DNA of 64,000 nucleotides from CAZTHM01 sp041946825 (GTDB lineage: Bacteria > Acidobacteriota > Terriglobia > UBA7540). The position numbers and the translations under genes are program-made. This document shows positions 35,950 to 42,891 of the stretch, one piece after another. The stretch covers positions 8,878 through 72,877 of the forward strand of contig JBHGBD010000024.1 of the NCBI GenBank assembly GCA_041946825.1. Reading direction: 5' to 3'. Positions within the stretch are counted from its first letter, which is position 1. Each line of letters opens with the position of its first letter. Under the pieces are notes generated by a model, which searched no databases, was not told the origin of the DNA, and saw only the letters and a list, made by a program, of their open reading frames with translations.

Positions 35950-38196
35950 CTACGCAAGGTCGTAGCGGTCCAGATTCATCACCTTGTTCCATGCCGCCAC
36001 GAAATCCTTCACAAACGTCTCCTTCGAGTCGTCACACGCGTAGGCTTCCGCGATCGCCCGGAGCTGGGAGTTCGAGCCAAAGACAAGGTCAACACGCGTG
36101 CCGGTCCACTTGAGCTTGCCCGTCGCGCGATCGCGTCCCTCAAACACGCCTTCGGATGTCGGGGAGGCCTGCCACGTCGTATTCATGTCGAGGAGGTTGA
36201 CGAAGAAATCATTCGTCAGTGTCCCGGGTCGATGGGTGAAGACGCCGTGTTTCGACTGCCCGAAGTTGGCATTGAGGGCGCGCATGCCGCCGACCAGAAC
36301 CGTCATTTCGGGAGCAGTCAGCGTGAGCAACTCCGCCCGATCCACCAGCCGCTCCTCCGCCGATCTCGCGTCTCCGTTGCGGAGGTAATTGCGGAAGCCG
36401 TCTGCGGTCAGCTCGAGCACGGCGAATGATTGCACATCAGTCTGCCTTTGCGAGGCATCCGTGCGCCCCGGAGAGAAAGGAACCTGGATGTTGTGCCCGG
36501 CCTTCTTCGCGGCCTCCTCGATGGCTGTGCATCCGCCCAGCACGATCAGGTCGGCCAGCGAAACCTGCTTCTTCCCGCTGGACTTCGAGCTGTTGAATTC
36601 TTTCTGTATCGCCTTCAGTTTCTTCAGCACCTTTGCCAGCGCGGCCGGCTGGTTCACTTCCCAATCCTTTTGCGGCGCCAGGCTGATGCGCGCGCCGTTC
36701 GCCCCACCGCGCTTGTCGGAGCCGCGGAACGTCGACGCCGACGCCCAGGCCGTCGTGACCAGTTCGGAAATCGACAGGCCGGATTTGAGGATCCTGGCCT
36801 TCAGAGCAGCAATGTCCTGCTTCCCGATGAGCTTGTGATCCACAGGCGGTACGGGGTCCTGCCACAACTGTGGCGCTTTGGGAACGAGCGGGCCAAGGTA
36901 CCGAGAGATGGGTCCCATGTCGCGGTGCGTCAGCTTGAACCATGCCTTGGCGAACGCTTCGGCGAACTCGTCCGGATGCTCGTAGAAGCGCCGTGAAATC
37001 TTCTCGTAGGCGGGGTCGAACCGCAGCGACAAGTCGGTAGTCAACATGGTCGGCAGGTGCTTCTTCGACCGATCGTGCGCGTCCGGAACCGTTGCGTCGG
37101 CCCCCTTGGCGACCCACTGATGGGCGCCCGCCGGGCTCTTGGTCAGTTCCCATTCGTAGCCGAACAGGTTCGCGAAGAAGTTGTTGTTCCACTTGGTAGG
37201 CGTCGTGGTCCAAGTGACTTCCAGGCCGCTGCCGATCGCGTCGCCGCCGCTGCCGCTTCGGTAAGTGCTCTTCCACCCGAGGCCCTGCTCCTCGATAGGT
37301 GCGCCCTCCGGTTCGGGGCCGACATACTTCTTCGGATCGGCCGCGCCGTGCGTTTTGCCGAAGGTGTGCCCGCCGGCTATCAGCGCCACGGTCTCCTCGT
37401 CATTCATCGCCATGCGTGCGAACGTCTCCCGGATATCCCGCGCCGCGGCGACGGGATCCGGCTTGCCATTGGGCCCTTCCGGATTCACGTAAATCAGGCC
37501 CATCTGAACCGCGGCCAGTGGATTCTCAAGTTCACGATCGCCCCGGTAGCGTTTGTCCGCCAGCCATTCGCCCTCCGGCCCCCAGTAAATGTCCTCTTCC
37601 GGTTCCCAGACGTCTTCGCGGCCGCCGCCGAATCCGAAAGTCTTGAAACCCATCGACTCCAAGGCGACGTTGCCGGCGAGAATCATGAGGTCGCCCCAGG
37701 AGATCTTCCGGCCATACTTCTGCTTGATCGGCCAGAGCAACCGGCGCGCCTTATCGAGGTTCACGTTGTCGGGCCAGCTATTGAGCGGCGCGAATCGCTG
37801 TGAGCCGGAGCCTGCTCCGCCGCGACCGTCGGCGATGCGGTAGGTGCCGGCGCTGTGCCACGCCATACGAATGAAGAGCGGTCCGTAGTGGCCAAAGTCG
37901 GCCGGCCACCAGGCCTGAGAATTCGTCATCAAGGCGTGCAGGTCCTTGATCACGGCGTCCAGGTCAAGACTTTTGAATGCTTTGGCGTAATTGAACTTCT
38001 TGCCCATCGGATTCGACAGGTCGGAGTGCTGATGCAGGATTTTCAGGTTTAACTGATTCGGCCACCAGTCCGCATTGGTTACGGCCTCGGTCGCCGCGTG
38101 TCGGTGACCCACGACCGGGCACTTGCTTTCGGCTGACAAGCTTTGCTCCTGATGAACGGGGGCGCCCGCCCCCGCCATAGCAACTTTATTGTCCAT
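35950..38196 (-). CDS. katG: Catalase-peroxidase
   Basis: 748 residues from the ATG at 38196, which has GGAGG six bases upstream; a longer in-frame start at 38271 is not needed. The distal haem motif RMAWHSAGTYR carries the Arg, Trp and His of the active site. The Tyr in LIYVNPEGPNG and the Met in ARMAMNDEETVALI complete the Met-Tyr-Trp cross-link typical of KatG. The proximal His is in IAGGHTFGKTHG. Length and domain order (two peroxidase-like halves) match the family. It removes hydrogen peroxide in the cytoplasm. It follows the perR gene after 85 nt on the same strand, so it is probably controlled by the PerR box at 38724. Confidence 0.97.
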   Translation of the reverse strand: MDNKVAMAGAGAPVHQEQSLSAESKCPVVGHRHAATEAVTNADWWPNQLNLKILHQHSDLSNPMGKKFNYAKAFKSLDLDAVIKDLHALMTNSQAWWPADFGHYGPLFIRMAWHSAGTYRIADGRGGAGSGSQRFAPLNSWPDNVNLDKARRLLWPIKQKYGRKISWGDLMILAGNVALESMGFKTFGFGGGREDVWEPEEDIYWGPEGEWLADKRYRGDRELENPLAAVQMGLIYVNPEGPNGKPDPVAAARDIRETFARMAMNDEETVALIAGGHTFGKTHGAADPKKYVGPEPEGAPIEEQGLGWKSTYRSGSGGDAIGSGLEVTWTTTPTKWNNNFFANLFGYEWELTKSPAGAHQWVAKGADATVPDAHDRSKKHLPTMLTTDLSLRFDPAYEKISRRFYEHPDEFAEAFAKAWFKLTHRDMGPISRYLGPLVPKAPQLWQDPVPPVDHKLIGKQDIAALKARILKSGLSISELVTTAWASASTFRGSDKRGGANGARISLAPQKDWEVNQPAALAKVLKKLKAIQKEFNSSKSSGKKQVSLADLIVLGGCTAIEEAAKKAGHNIQVPFSPGRTDASQRQTDVQSFAVLELTADGFRNYLRNGDARSAEERLVDRAELLTLTAPEMTVLVGGMRALNANFGQSKHGVFTHRPGTLTNDFFVNLLDMNTTWQASPTSEGVFEGRDRATGKLKWTGTRVDLVFGSNSQLRAIAEAYACDDSKETFVKDFVAAWNKVMNLDRYDLA

Positions 38197-38281
38197 GTAT
38201 TCCTCCGAATGACTTTTTAGTTCGCGCCATCGCCGGCGGCCGTGCTTTCCGGCGCGCGTCATAATTTCCAAACCTGAACTT

Positions 38282-38716
38282 CTACGCCACTGAGCGGGAA
38301 GCGTGCCGCGCCGCGCACTTCACGCAGAGCCCGCGGAAAATGAGCTCGCACTCGCGGAGAATCCGCTTGCCCAGGGAACTCGAAGGAGGCCTGCGCACGT
38401 TGTACCACTCCATGTCCTCGACGTTTCCGCAGCGGTCGCAGATGAAGTGGTGATGCCGCAGGTTTTTCGCATCGAAACGCGCCGCCCGGCCTTCGACGGC
38501 CACTTCGCGCACCAGACCCGCCTCCACCAAGTCCCGCAGATTGTTGTAAGTCGTGGCCCTTGAACAGCGCGGATCGGCGCGATTCACGGCTTCGAAGATT
38601 TCCGCAGCCGTGGGATGGCTGGTGTGCTCCAGCAAAAATGCCATTACGGCGTAGCGCTGTGGCGTACACCGCAATCCGCTACCCTCCAGGGATTTTCGAA
38701 TCGTCTCGGCATCCAT
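38282..38716 (-). CDS. perR: Fur-family peroxide-responsive regulator, PerR-type
   Basis: 144 residues. The winged helix (LRCTPQRYAVMAFLLEHTSH; SRATTYNNLRDLVEAGLV) is followed by the metal-sensing region HHHFICDRCGNVED and a second Cys pair CVKCA that holds the structural zinc. RFDAKNLRHHHF includes the Asp and His residues used by PerR to bind the sensing metal. It is directly upstream of katG, the classical PerR target, and an inverted repeat of Fur/PerR type covers its own promoter. The choice of PerR over Fur rests mostly on this context. Confidence 0.9.
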   Translation of the reverse strand: MDAETIRKSLEGSGLRCTPQRYAVMAFLLEHTSHPTAAEIFEAVNRADPRCSRATTYNNLRDLVEAGLVREVAVEGRAARFDAKNLRHHHFICDRCGNVEDMEWYNVRRPPSSSLGKRILRECELIFRGLCVKCAARHASRSVA

Positions 38717-38723
38717 GAAGGGC

Positions 38724-38738
38724 TTAGACTAAATCTAA
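38724..38738. promoter_or_regulatory. PerR/Fur-type box at the perR-katG promoter
   Basis: TTAGACTAAATCTAA is a 7-1-7 inverted repeat with 6 of 7 positions matching. It lies eight bases upstream of the perR start. On the minus strand it overlaps the expected -10 region behind TTGACA at 38749-38754. This predicts autoregulation of perR and katG. Confidence 0.75.
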
Positions 38739-38748
38739 TGTGATATTT

Positions 38749-38754
38749 TGTCAA
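38749..38754 (-). promoter_or_regulatory. -35 element of the perR-katG promoter
   Basis: TTGACA on the minus strand; 17 bases further on lies TAGTCT, a weak -10 that is part of the PerR box. Confidence 0.5.
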
Positions 38755-38860
38755 GGCATCTGCCGGCGGGCAATCCTCGACTCCGGCATGGCGGCGCCAA
38801 TCCGCAATCTGCGAAAGAGATTGACGAGAGAGAAACAGCGCAAGTCTTGCAGAATGTTGG

Positions 38861-38935
38861 GGTGAGCGACGGGATTCGAACCCGCGACGTCCAGATCCAC
38901 AGTCTGGCGCTCTACCAAGCTGAGCTACGCTCACC
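38861..38935 (-). tRNA. tRNA-His (GTG)
   Basis: On the minus strand the sequence begins GGTGAGCGTAGCTCAG and ends GTCGCTCACC, giving a paired acceptor stem that includes the extra 5' G of tRNA-His. The anticodon arm CCAGA-CTGTGGA-TCTGG has a perfect stem and the anticodon GTG. The T arm with GGTTCGAATCC is intact. Confidence 0.96.
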
Positions 38936-39021
38936 ACCTCGGCGCGGCATTGACTTGAGGCCTTGTTACCTTTGTAACATCCGGCGGGGAGAACTGTCAA
39001 CGTCGGCCGGCCACGCAACTG

Positions 39022-39124
39022 CCACTGCAGAGGCGCGGAGATCGCAGAGCCCCCGCCCAGACCTGAAAATCGCCATCACGCTGCCTCGGAGTCTTCTCCG
39101 CGGACTCTGCGTCTCGGCGGTGAG
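39022..39124. repeat. Imperfect inverted repeat of a GC-rich 'gcagaggcgcggag' type
   Basis: The left arm (39022-39049) contains CACTGCAGAGGCGCGGAG and the right arm (39096-39122) is roughly its reverse complement, CTCTGCGTCTCGGCGGTG. No gene lies between tRNA-His and the gene ending at 39157. It looks like an interspersed palindromic repeat of the REP kind. Confidence 0.45.
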
Positions 39125-39156
39125 AAAAGGCGGGCACGCTGGTGGACAGCCCGGTG

Positions 39157-39603
39157 TCACTTGCCTTCGACAGGAATCTCCTGCAACTCCGTCGGCTGCT
39201 GGCAGCAGACGCAATTGCCCGGCTCGAGCGCTTCAATGTTGCAGATCTCGCAAAAATATCGAACCCGATAAAGCTTTCCGTCGTGCACCGTGAAGAAGTG
39301 ATTGACCTTCAGCGAGCCGTCGGGCTGCGACTCTCCCTCGACGCGGATTTCGCGGTCGGCCAGGCGCTTGTCCTGAAGCGTGTGCAGAAGCCATTCCTCC
39401 CGCCCGGAAAGAGGAAGCAACCTGGCTTTCGTCTTCAGCATTGGCGGAGCGCCGGGCGTTCGGATCAGTTTCCCCTGCAAGGTTACGGATTTGGGCGAAA
39501 CGTTCTGCGCTGCATGAGCGGAAGCAACCAGACAACACGCGAAGCAAACGCCACCGATCAAGCCGCGATACAAACTCCCTCCCAGCTTTCTTGCTCCATC
39601 CAT
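39157..39603 (-). CDS. Small exported protein with a C-terminal four-Cys cluster
   Basis: 148 residues from the ATG at 39603, which begins a signal peptide (around GLIGGVCFACCLVASAHA). The longer frame from 39744 would read through a low-complexity repeat and is rejected. The mature part has a small beta-rich domain with GKLIRTPGAPPMLKTKARLL and ends in FCEICNIEALEPGNCVCCQQP. This is a CxxC...CxCC cluster like a zinc ribbon or a redox-active metal site. I do not recognise a family. It sits among other small exported proteins on the same strand. Confidence 0.75.
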   Translation of the reverse strand: MDGARKLGGSLYRGLIGGVCFACCLVASAHAAQNVSPKSVTLQGKLIRTPGAPPMLKTKARLLPLSGREEWLLHTLQDKRLADREIRVEGESQPDGSLKVNHFFTVHDGKLYRVRYFCEICNIEALEPGNCVCCQQPTELQEIPVEGK

Positions 39604-39613
39604 CGCACGGCAC

Positions 39614-39653
39614 CCTGCTTTCTGCCTACTGCCTTCTGCCGACTGCCTACTGT
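39614..39653. repeat. Decayed short tandem repeat (ctgcctact unit)
   Basis: Repeated CTGCCTACTG / CTGCCTTCTG / CTGCCGACTG units of about 10 bp fill the space between two minus-strand genes. The same kind of sequence recurs at 41665-41700. Confidence 0.6.
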
Positions 39654-39659
39654 CCTTCA

Positions 39660-40325
39660 CTACGCTCCTTCCCATTTCCCGACCACCGTAATGCCGATGG
39701 GCAATTCGCCGCCTTGGCCCGAGACCTTGAGTTGCAGGTTCCAATGGCCCATATCGTCTTTGACCACCGAGGGAAAGGTCGCGCCGTCGCTTACCGCGCT
39801 CATAACCAGGAACGCCGGGTGCGGAGTCCCGGAAGCTTGCCGGCTGAGCTTGACCATTTCATCGAAGCTCAGGTCTTTGGTGATTTCGGTATCGGCAGCC
39901 ACCGGGCTGAGGAGCAGGGCATCGCGCGTCGCGTAGGCGCCCATGTGCGCGCCGTCCTGGGGAATCAGCGCGTGGCGCAAAACGTAATATCCCGCTTTCA
40001 CCGGCTGGCCGCGAAAATCCGCGCCCGCGTTCGGAAAATGCAGCACGCCGACGATCGTGCCGGCAGTGAGTTGTCCGTAGAGAATATCGCCCAGGCCGCC
40101 CGCAGCTTGACCAAGCGCGATACCCTTGCGCAGCCACACTTCACAAAGGGGACCCTGGTCGCCGACGACGCGCGCGCCCTGCGCGTCGAGGACGTCGACC
40201 AAAGCCTTGGGAACATCCGCAGCGGCGGGAGCGGCCACCGATTCAACCTTGTAGTTGCCTTGTCCCCAGGCCGCCAGGCTGAAGAACAGAAGAGCGGAGA
40301 GGGTCAGTCGGAATGATCGCATCAT
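39660..40325 (-). CDS. Exported hypothetical protein
   Basis: 221 residues; the ATG at 40325 has GGAGG seven bases upstream and starts a clear signal peptide (MMRSFRLTLSALLFFSLAAW). The mature protein has an N-terminal domain (VPKALVDVLDAQGARVVGDQ), then a beta-rich part with ADFRGQPVKAGYYVLRHALI and GAYATRDALLLSPVAAD, and ends ELPIGITVVGKWEGA. It resembles small exported proteins common in Acidobacteriota, but I cannot name a family. It is presumably periplasmic and stands upstream of the Cys-cluster protein on the same strand, 56 nt apart. Confidence 0.72.
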   Translation of the reverse strand: MMRSFRLTLSALLFFSLAAWGQGNYKVESVAAPAAADVPKALVDVLDAQGARVVGDQGPLCEVWLRKGIALGQAAGGLGDILYGQLTAGTIVGVLHFPNAGADFRGQPVKAGYYVLRHALIPQDGAHMGAYATRDALLLSPVAADTEITKDLSFDEMVKLSRQASGTPHPAFLVMSAVSDGATFPSVVKDDMGHWNLQLKVSGQGGELPIGITVVGKWEGA

Positions 40326-40363
40326 GAGAAAACCTCCAGCTAGAATTATGATGCAGAAAGCAA

Positions 40364-40401
40364 GAAACGGGAAGTCCGTCGCTCGGCGGACTTCCCGTTT
40401 C
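40364..40401. terminator. Perfect 15-bp hairpin, possible terminator
   Basis: GAAACGGGAAGTCCG (40364-40378) pairs with CGGACTTCCCGTTTC (40387-40401) around an 8-nt loop. It lies between the end of the DUF1326 gene and the promoter side of the gene at 40325. There is no long T run, so it may be a factor-independent pause, an mRNA-end stabiliser or another palindromic repeat. Confidence 0.45.
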
Positions 40402-40445
40402 TCGTTGCGAGGATCAAGCGAGGGACAAACTTACAGACCTTAATG

Positions 40446-40562
40446 TGTCATTCTGAGTCCCGATGCACGTTATCGGGACGAAGAATCCGCAGTTGCGTTG
40501 CCTTTTGAACAACTGCAGATCCTTCGCTCCGCCTTCCTGCCGCAGGCGGGCTCAGGATGACA
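40446..40562. repeat. Interspersed palindromic repeat with exchangeable hairpin cores (copy 1)
   Basis: A left arm TGTCATTCTGAG-[hairpin]-CGAAGAATCC and a right arm AGATCCTTCGC-[hairpin]-CTCAGGATGACA are inverted to one another. The left hairpin has arms TCCCGAT/ATCGGGA (40458-40478) and the right has CCGCCT/AGGCGG (40529-40549). There is no coding capacity. Confidence 0.8.
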
Positions 40563-40573
40563 AGCGAGGGCGC

Positions 40574-41245
40574 CTACCGCGCGAAGGTTGCGACGAACGC
40601 GCTGCGCTTGTCGGCGCGCCGCCAGACCGTATTCAGCCCCTGTCCGGTAAATGCTTCTTCCAGCGTGAACGCCGGCATCGCATGCGCGACCTCGGTGAGC
40701 GGCGGGTAATAGACGAACTCGTTGCCGCACAGGTGGTCGCCCGCGCAGAGAGACCGGGTCTCGATGCGCGCCAGCTTGCCGGCCACCATCTTGGCGCTAG
40801 CGTCGTGATGGGACCCGCTTACTTCCAGATTGATGGGCGCGGTTTCGACTCGCACCACGTCTGCAAGGAGCTGGCCACCCATGGATTTCGCGAATTCCGT
40901 GAGTGCCTGGCGCTGCTGGTTGTTGGCGCGCTCATCGAGAATCAACACGGACTTGGCCGGATAAGGAGTGTGGTAAGGATCGCCCAGGGTGGCGCTCGCT
41001 TTGACCACGGCCACGACACCGAGGCCGCTGACATCAACCCCTTGCCAGTTTCCGGACTTCACTTTCCAGGCTAGAATCGCCTCGTTGCCCACCAGGCCCA
41101 CTTCGCCGTTGGCGACGCACGGGCCGGTGTAAACATCCGCGCTGCGAACTTCCATGTAATCGCCTTGAATGGCCGCCGTCGCCGACAACGCGGCCCCTGC
41201 CATGAGCAATAAACCCATGACCCCTGCGGTTAGAATTCTCCGCAT
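40574..41245 (-). CDS. Exported DUF1326 domain protein
   Basis: 223 residues; the ATG at 41245 follows GGGAGGTA and starts a signal peptide (MRRILTAGVMGLLLMAGAAL, then SATAA). The mature part begins with GDYMEVRSADVYTGPCVANG, the hallmark of DUF1326 proteins, and has further Cys residues in SLCAGDHLCGNEF. The function of the family is unknown; it is found in exported proteins of soil bacteria. Repeats on both sides isolate it from neighbouring genes. Confidence 0.88.
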   Translation of the reverse strand: MRRILTAGVMGLLLMAGAALSATAAIQGDYMEVRSADVYTGPCVANGEVGLVGNEAILAWKVKSGNWQGVDVSGLGVVAVVKASATLGDPYHTPYPAKSVLILDERANNQQRQALTEFAKSMGGQLLADVVRVETAPINLEVSGSHHDASAKMVAGKLARIETRSLCAGDHLCGNEFVYYPPLTEVAHAMPAFTLEEAFTGQGLNTVWRRADKRSAFVATFAR

Positions 41246-41692
41246 GTTGTGTACCTCCCTTGCCTGTCTTTGGTCGCCCTTGACCAGTTCTTATGATACG
41301 CGAGAAGGGAAGCAGCATCAACCCGAAATTCTACCGCTCGTTTGGCCTGCGGATTATTCGGCGACGCTGGAGGAGCACTCCAGATGCCATGAACGGTCGG
41401 AAAGGGTTCGCCCGCGAGCCCCCGAACTGCAGCGGCGATCTGCGGTCGCCGGTCAGTGTCATTCTGAGCCCGCCGCGGCGGGCGAAGAATCAAGGCATTT
41501 GGAAATGAAAAAGATCCTTCGCTCCGCTCAGGATGACAGGGGTAGGGCTCAGGATGACAGGAAATGGCTCAGGATGACTGGAATGGGTCCAGCATGAGGT
41601 CTGAAGCAACCCCGATTTCATCAGGGCAAGTTCGGGGTGAATGCTTCCCCTGCGGACTGCGTCCTGCCCTCAGCAGACTGCCTACTGCTTTC
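41246..41692. repeat. Gene-free region holding interspersed repeats (copy 2 at 41457-41538)
   Basis: TGTCATTCTGAG (from 41457), hairpin CCCGCCGCGGCGGG (41469-41482), CGAAGAATC, then GATCCTTCGCTCCGCTCAGG and ATGACA reproduce the element at 40446 with a different left core and no right hairpin. GGCTCAGGATGACAGG then recurs about three times in tandem with a 20-bp period (41526-41581). A ctgcctactg-type tandem lies at 41665-41700. No gene is supported. Confidence 0.75.
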
Positions 41693-41905
41693 TCAGACTG
41701 ACTCAAAGCACATGCGGCTGGAGCCGCACTCCTCGTCGTTGACGATTTTGCCGTCCGGGCCGAGGATGGTTTGAGTATGGACGCACCAGAAATGGCCGCT
41801 GCGCCCGCCGGGGACGCTCGGGTCCGGCTCGACGTGGATGTACATTTCTTTCGAGCGCAGGAAGCGGCAGAGGTTCTGCACAGGGAGATTGGTGGGTTCA
41901 GCCAT
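41693..41905 (-). CDS. Small conserved-looking protein at the end of the xanthine-dehydrogenase-type operon
   Basis: 70 residues (MAEPTNLPVQ...CFESV). The ATG at 41905 lies just beyond the stop of the FAD-subunit gene, and its ribosome site AGGAGG is inside that gene's end, so the two are coupled. No signal peptide is seen. Features are a Trp-Cys pair (GHFWCVHTQT), ECGSSRMC and a short N-terminal helix (CRFLRSKEMYIHV). I do not recognise the family. Its placement suggests a role linked to the oxidoreductase, such as maturation, but this is inference. Confidence 0.72.
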   Translation of the reverse strand: MAEPTNLPVQNLCRFLRSKEMYIHVEPDPSVPGGRSGHFWCVHTQTILGPDGKIVNDEECGSSRMCFESV

Positions 41906-41907
41906 GG

Positions 41908-42891
41908 CTAAGCACCTCCTGCGGCGGCGAGGATAGCGCGCTTGACGGCCACCCGCGCCAGTTGGACTTTGTAAGCGTTCTTGGAGAGCGGCGACGCCTT
42001 GGCGACGGCGGCTTTGCCCGCCGCGTCGGCCGTGGACTCATCCACGGACTTGCCGCTGAGCGCCGCTTCCGCCTCGGCCGACGGCCAAGGCACCGGCGCC
42101 ACGTGGCCAAGCACGACGCGCGCCGACTTCACCGACTTGCCGCTCAAATCTAACACGACTGCGGATGCGGCGAACGGCCAGTCGAGCGCTTCCTTGTGCC
42201 GAACTTCGTAAACCGCCATCTTCGCTCCGCCGGCGGGCGGGACGATGATATCGGTAAGGATTTCGTTCGGCTTCAGGTCGTACTCTCGCTGGTCGTTGCT
42301 GCTCGGGGTGACGAAGAACTTGTCGAGCGCAACTTCGCGCGAGCCGCCGGGTCCGAGCAAGCGGACCTTCGCGCCCAGAGCAATCAGGATGGGCGCGAAG
42401 CTGGAAGGATTGACGAAGTAAGCGGGGCCGGAATTCCCCAGGATGGCGTGATACTGATTCTCGCCCTCGGGGACGAGCGACTTGCCATTATCCTGAGCGA
42501 GCAGTCCATAACGCGCGCGGAAATACCAGCAGCGCGGCCGCTGCAGGAGGTCGCCGCCCACCGTGCCGACGCTCTGGAGTTGCTGGCTGCGCACGCCTTC
42601 CGCGGCCTGGATCAGCGCGGGGTATTGGCGTTTCACCTCAGCATGGTCGAGCAGCTCGCCCAACGTGGCCATCGAGCCGATCCTCAGGCCGGTAGCGGGC
42701 TTGTACTCGATGCCTTTCAGTTCCTTCACACCCTGCAGGCTGACCAGGCGCTTGGGGCTGGTCACGTAATCCTTCATCAGGCTGAGCAGGTCGGTGCCGC
42801 CGGCCAGGACTTCCGTCTCGCCCCATTTCGCGCCGAGCAGCTTGACCGCCCCTTCCTTGGTAGTCGGGCTTGCGTATTCGAAGGCTTCCAT
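41908..42891 (-). CDS. Xanthine dehydrogenase family protein, FAD-binding subunit
   Basis: 327 residues from the ATG at 42891; the longer open frame to 43254 is antisense noise over the neighbouring gene. MEAFEYASPTTKEGAV and AGGTDLLSLMKDYVTSP give the FAD-binding motif. LRIGSMATLGELLDH and SQQLQSVGTVGGDLLQRPRCWYF match the PCMH-type flavin domain and its linker. A CO-dehydrogenase-flavoprotein-like C-terminal domain follows (DIIVPPAGG, ARVVLGHVAPVPW). The start overlaps the stop of the molybdenum subunit by one base (TGATG). It passes electrons from the iron-sulphur subunit to FAD. Confidence 0.9.
   Translation of the reverse strand: MEAFEYASPTTKEGAVKLLGAKWGETEVLAGGTDLLSLMKDYVTSPKRLVSLQGVKELKGIEYKPATGLRIGSMATLGELLDHAEVKRQYPALIQAAEGVRSQQLQSVGTVGGDLLQRPRCWYFRARYGLLAQDNGKSLVPEGENQYHAILGNSGPAYFVNPSSFAPILIALGAKVRLLGPGGSREVALDKFFVTPSSNDQREYDLKPNEILTDIIVPPAGGAKMAVYEVRHKEALDWPFAASAVVLDLSGKSVKSARVVLGHVAPVPWPSAEAEAALSGKSVDESTADAAGKAAVAKASPLSKNAYKVQLARVAVKRAILAAAGGA

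Noticed and set aside
40446..41700. CRISPR array
   Set aside because: The repeats are inverted, differ in spacing and enclose hairpins; there are no regular direct repeats with unique spacers and no cas genes.
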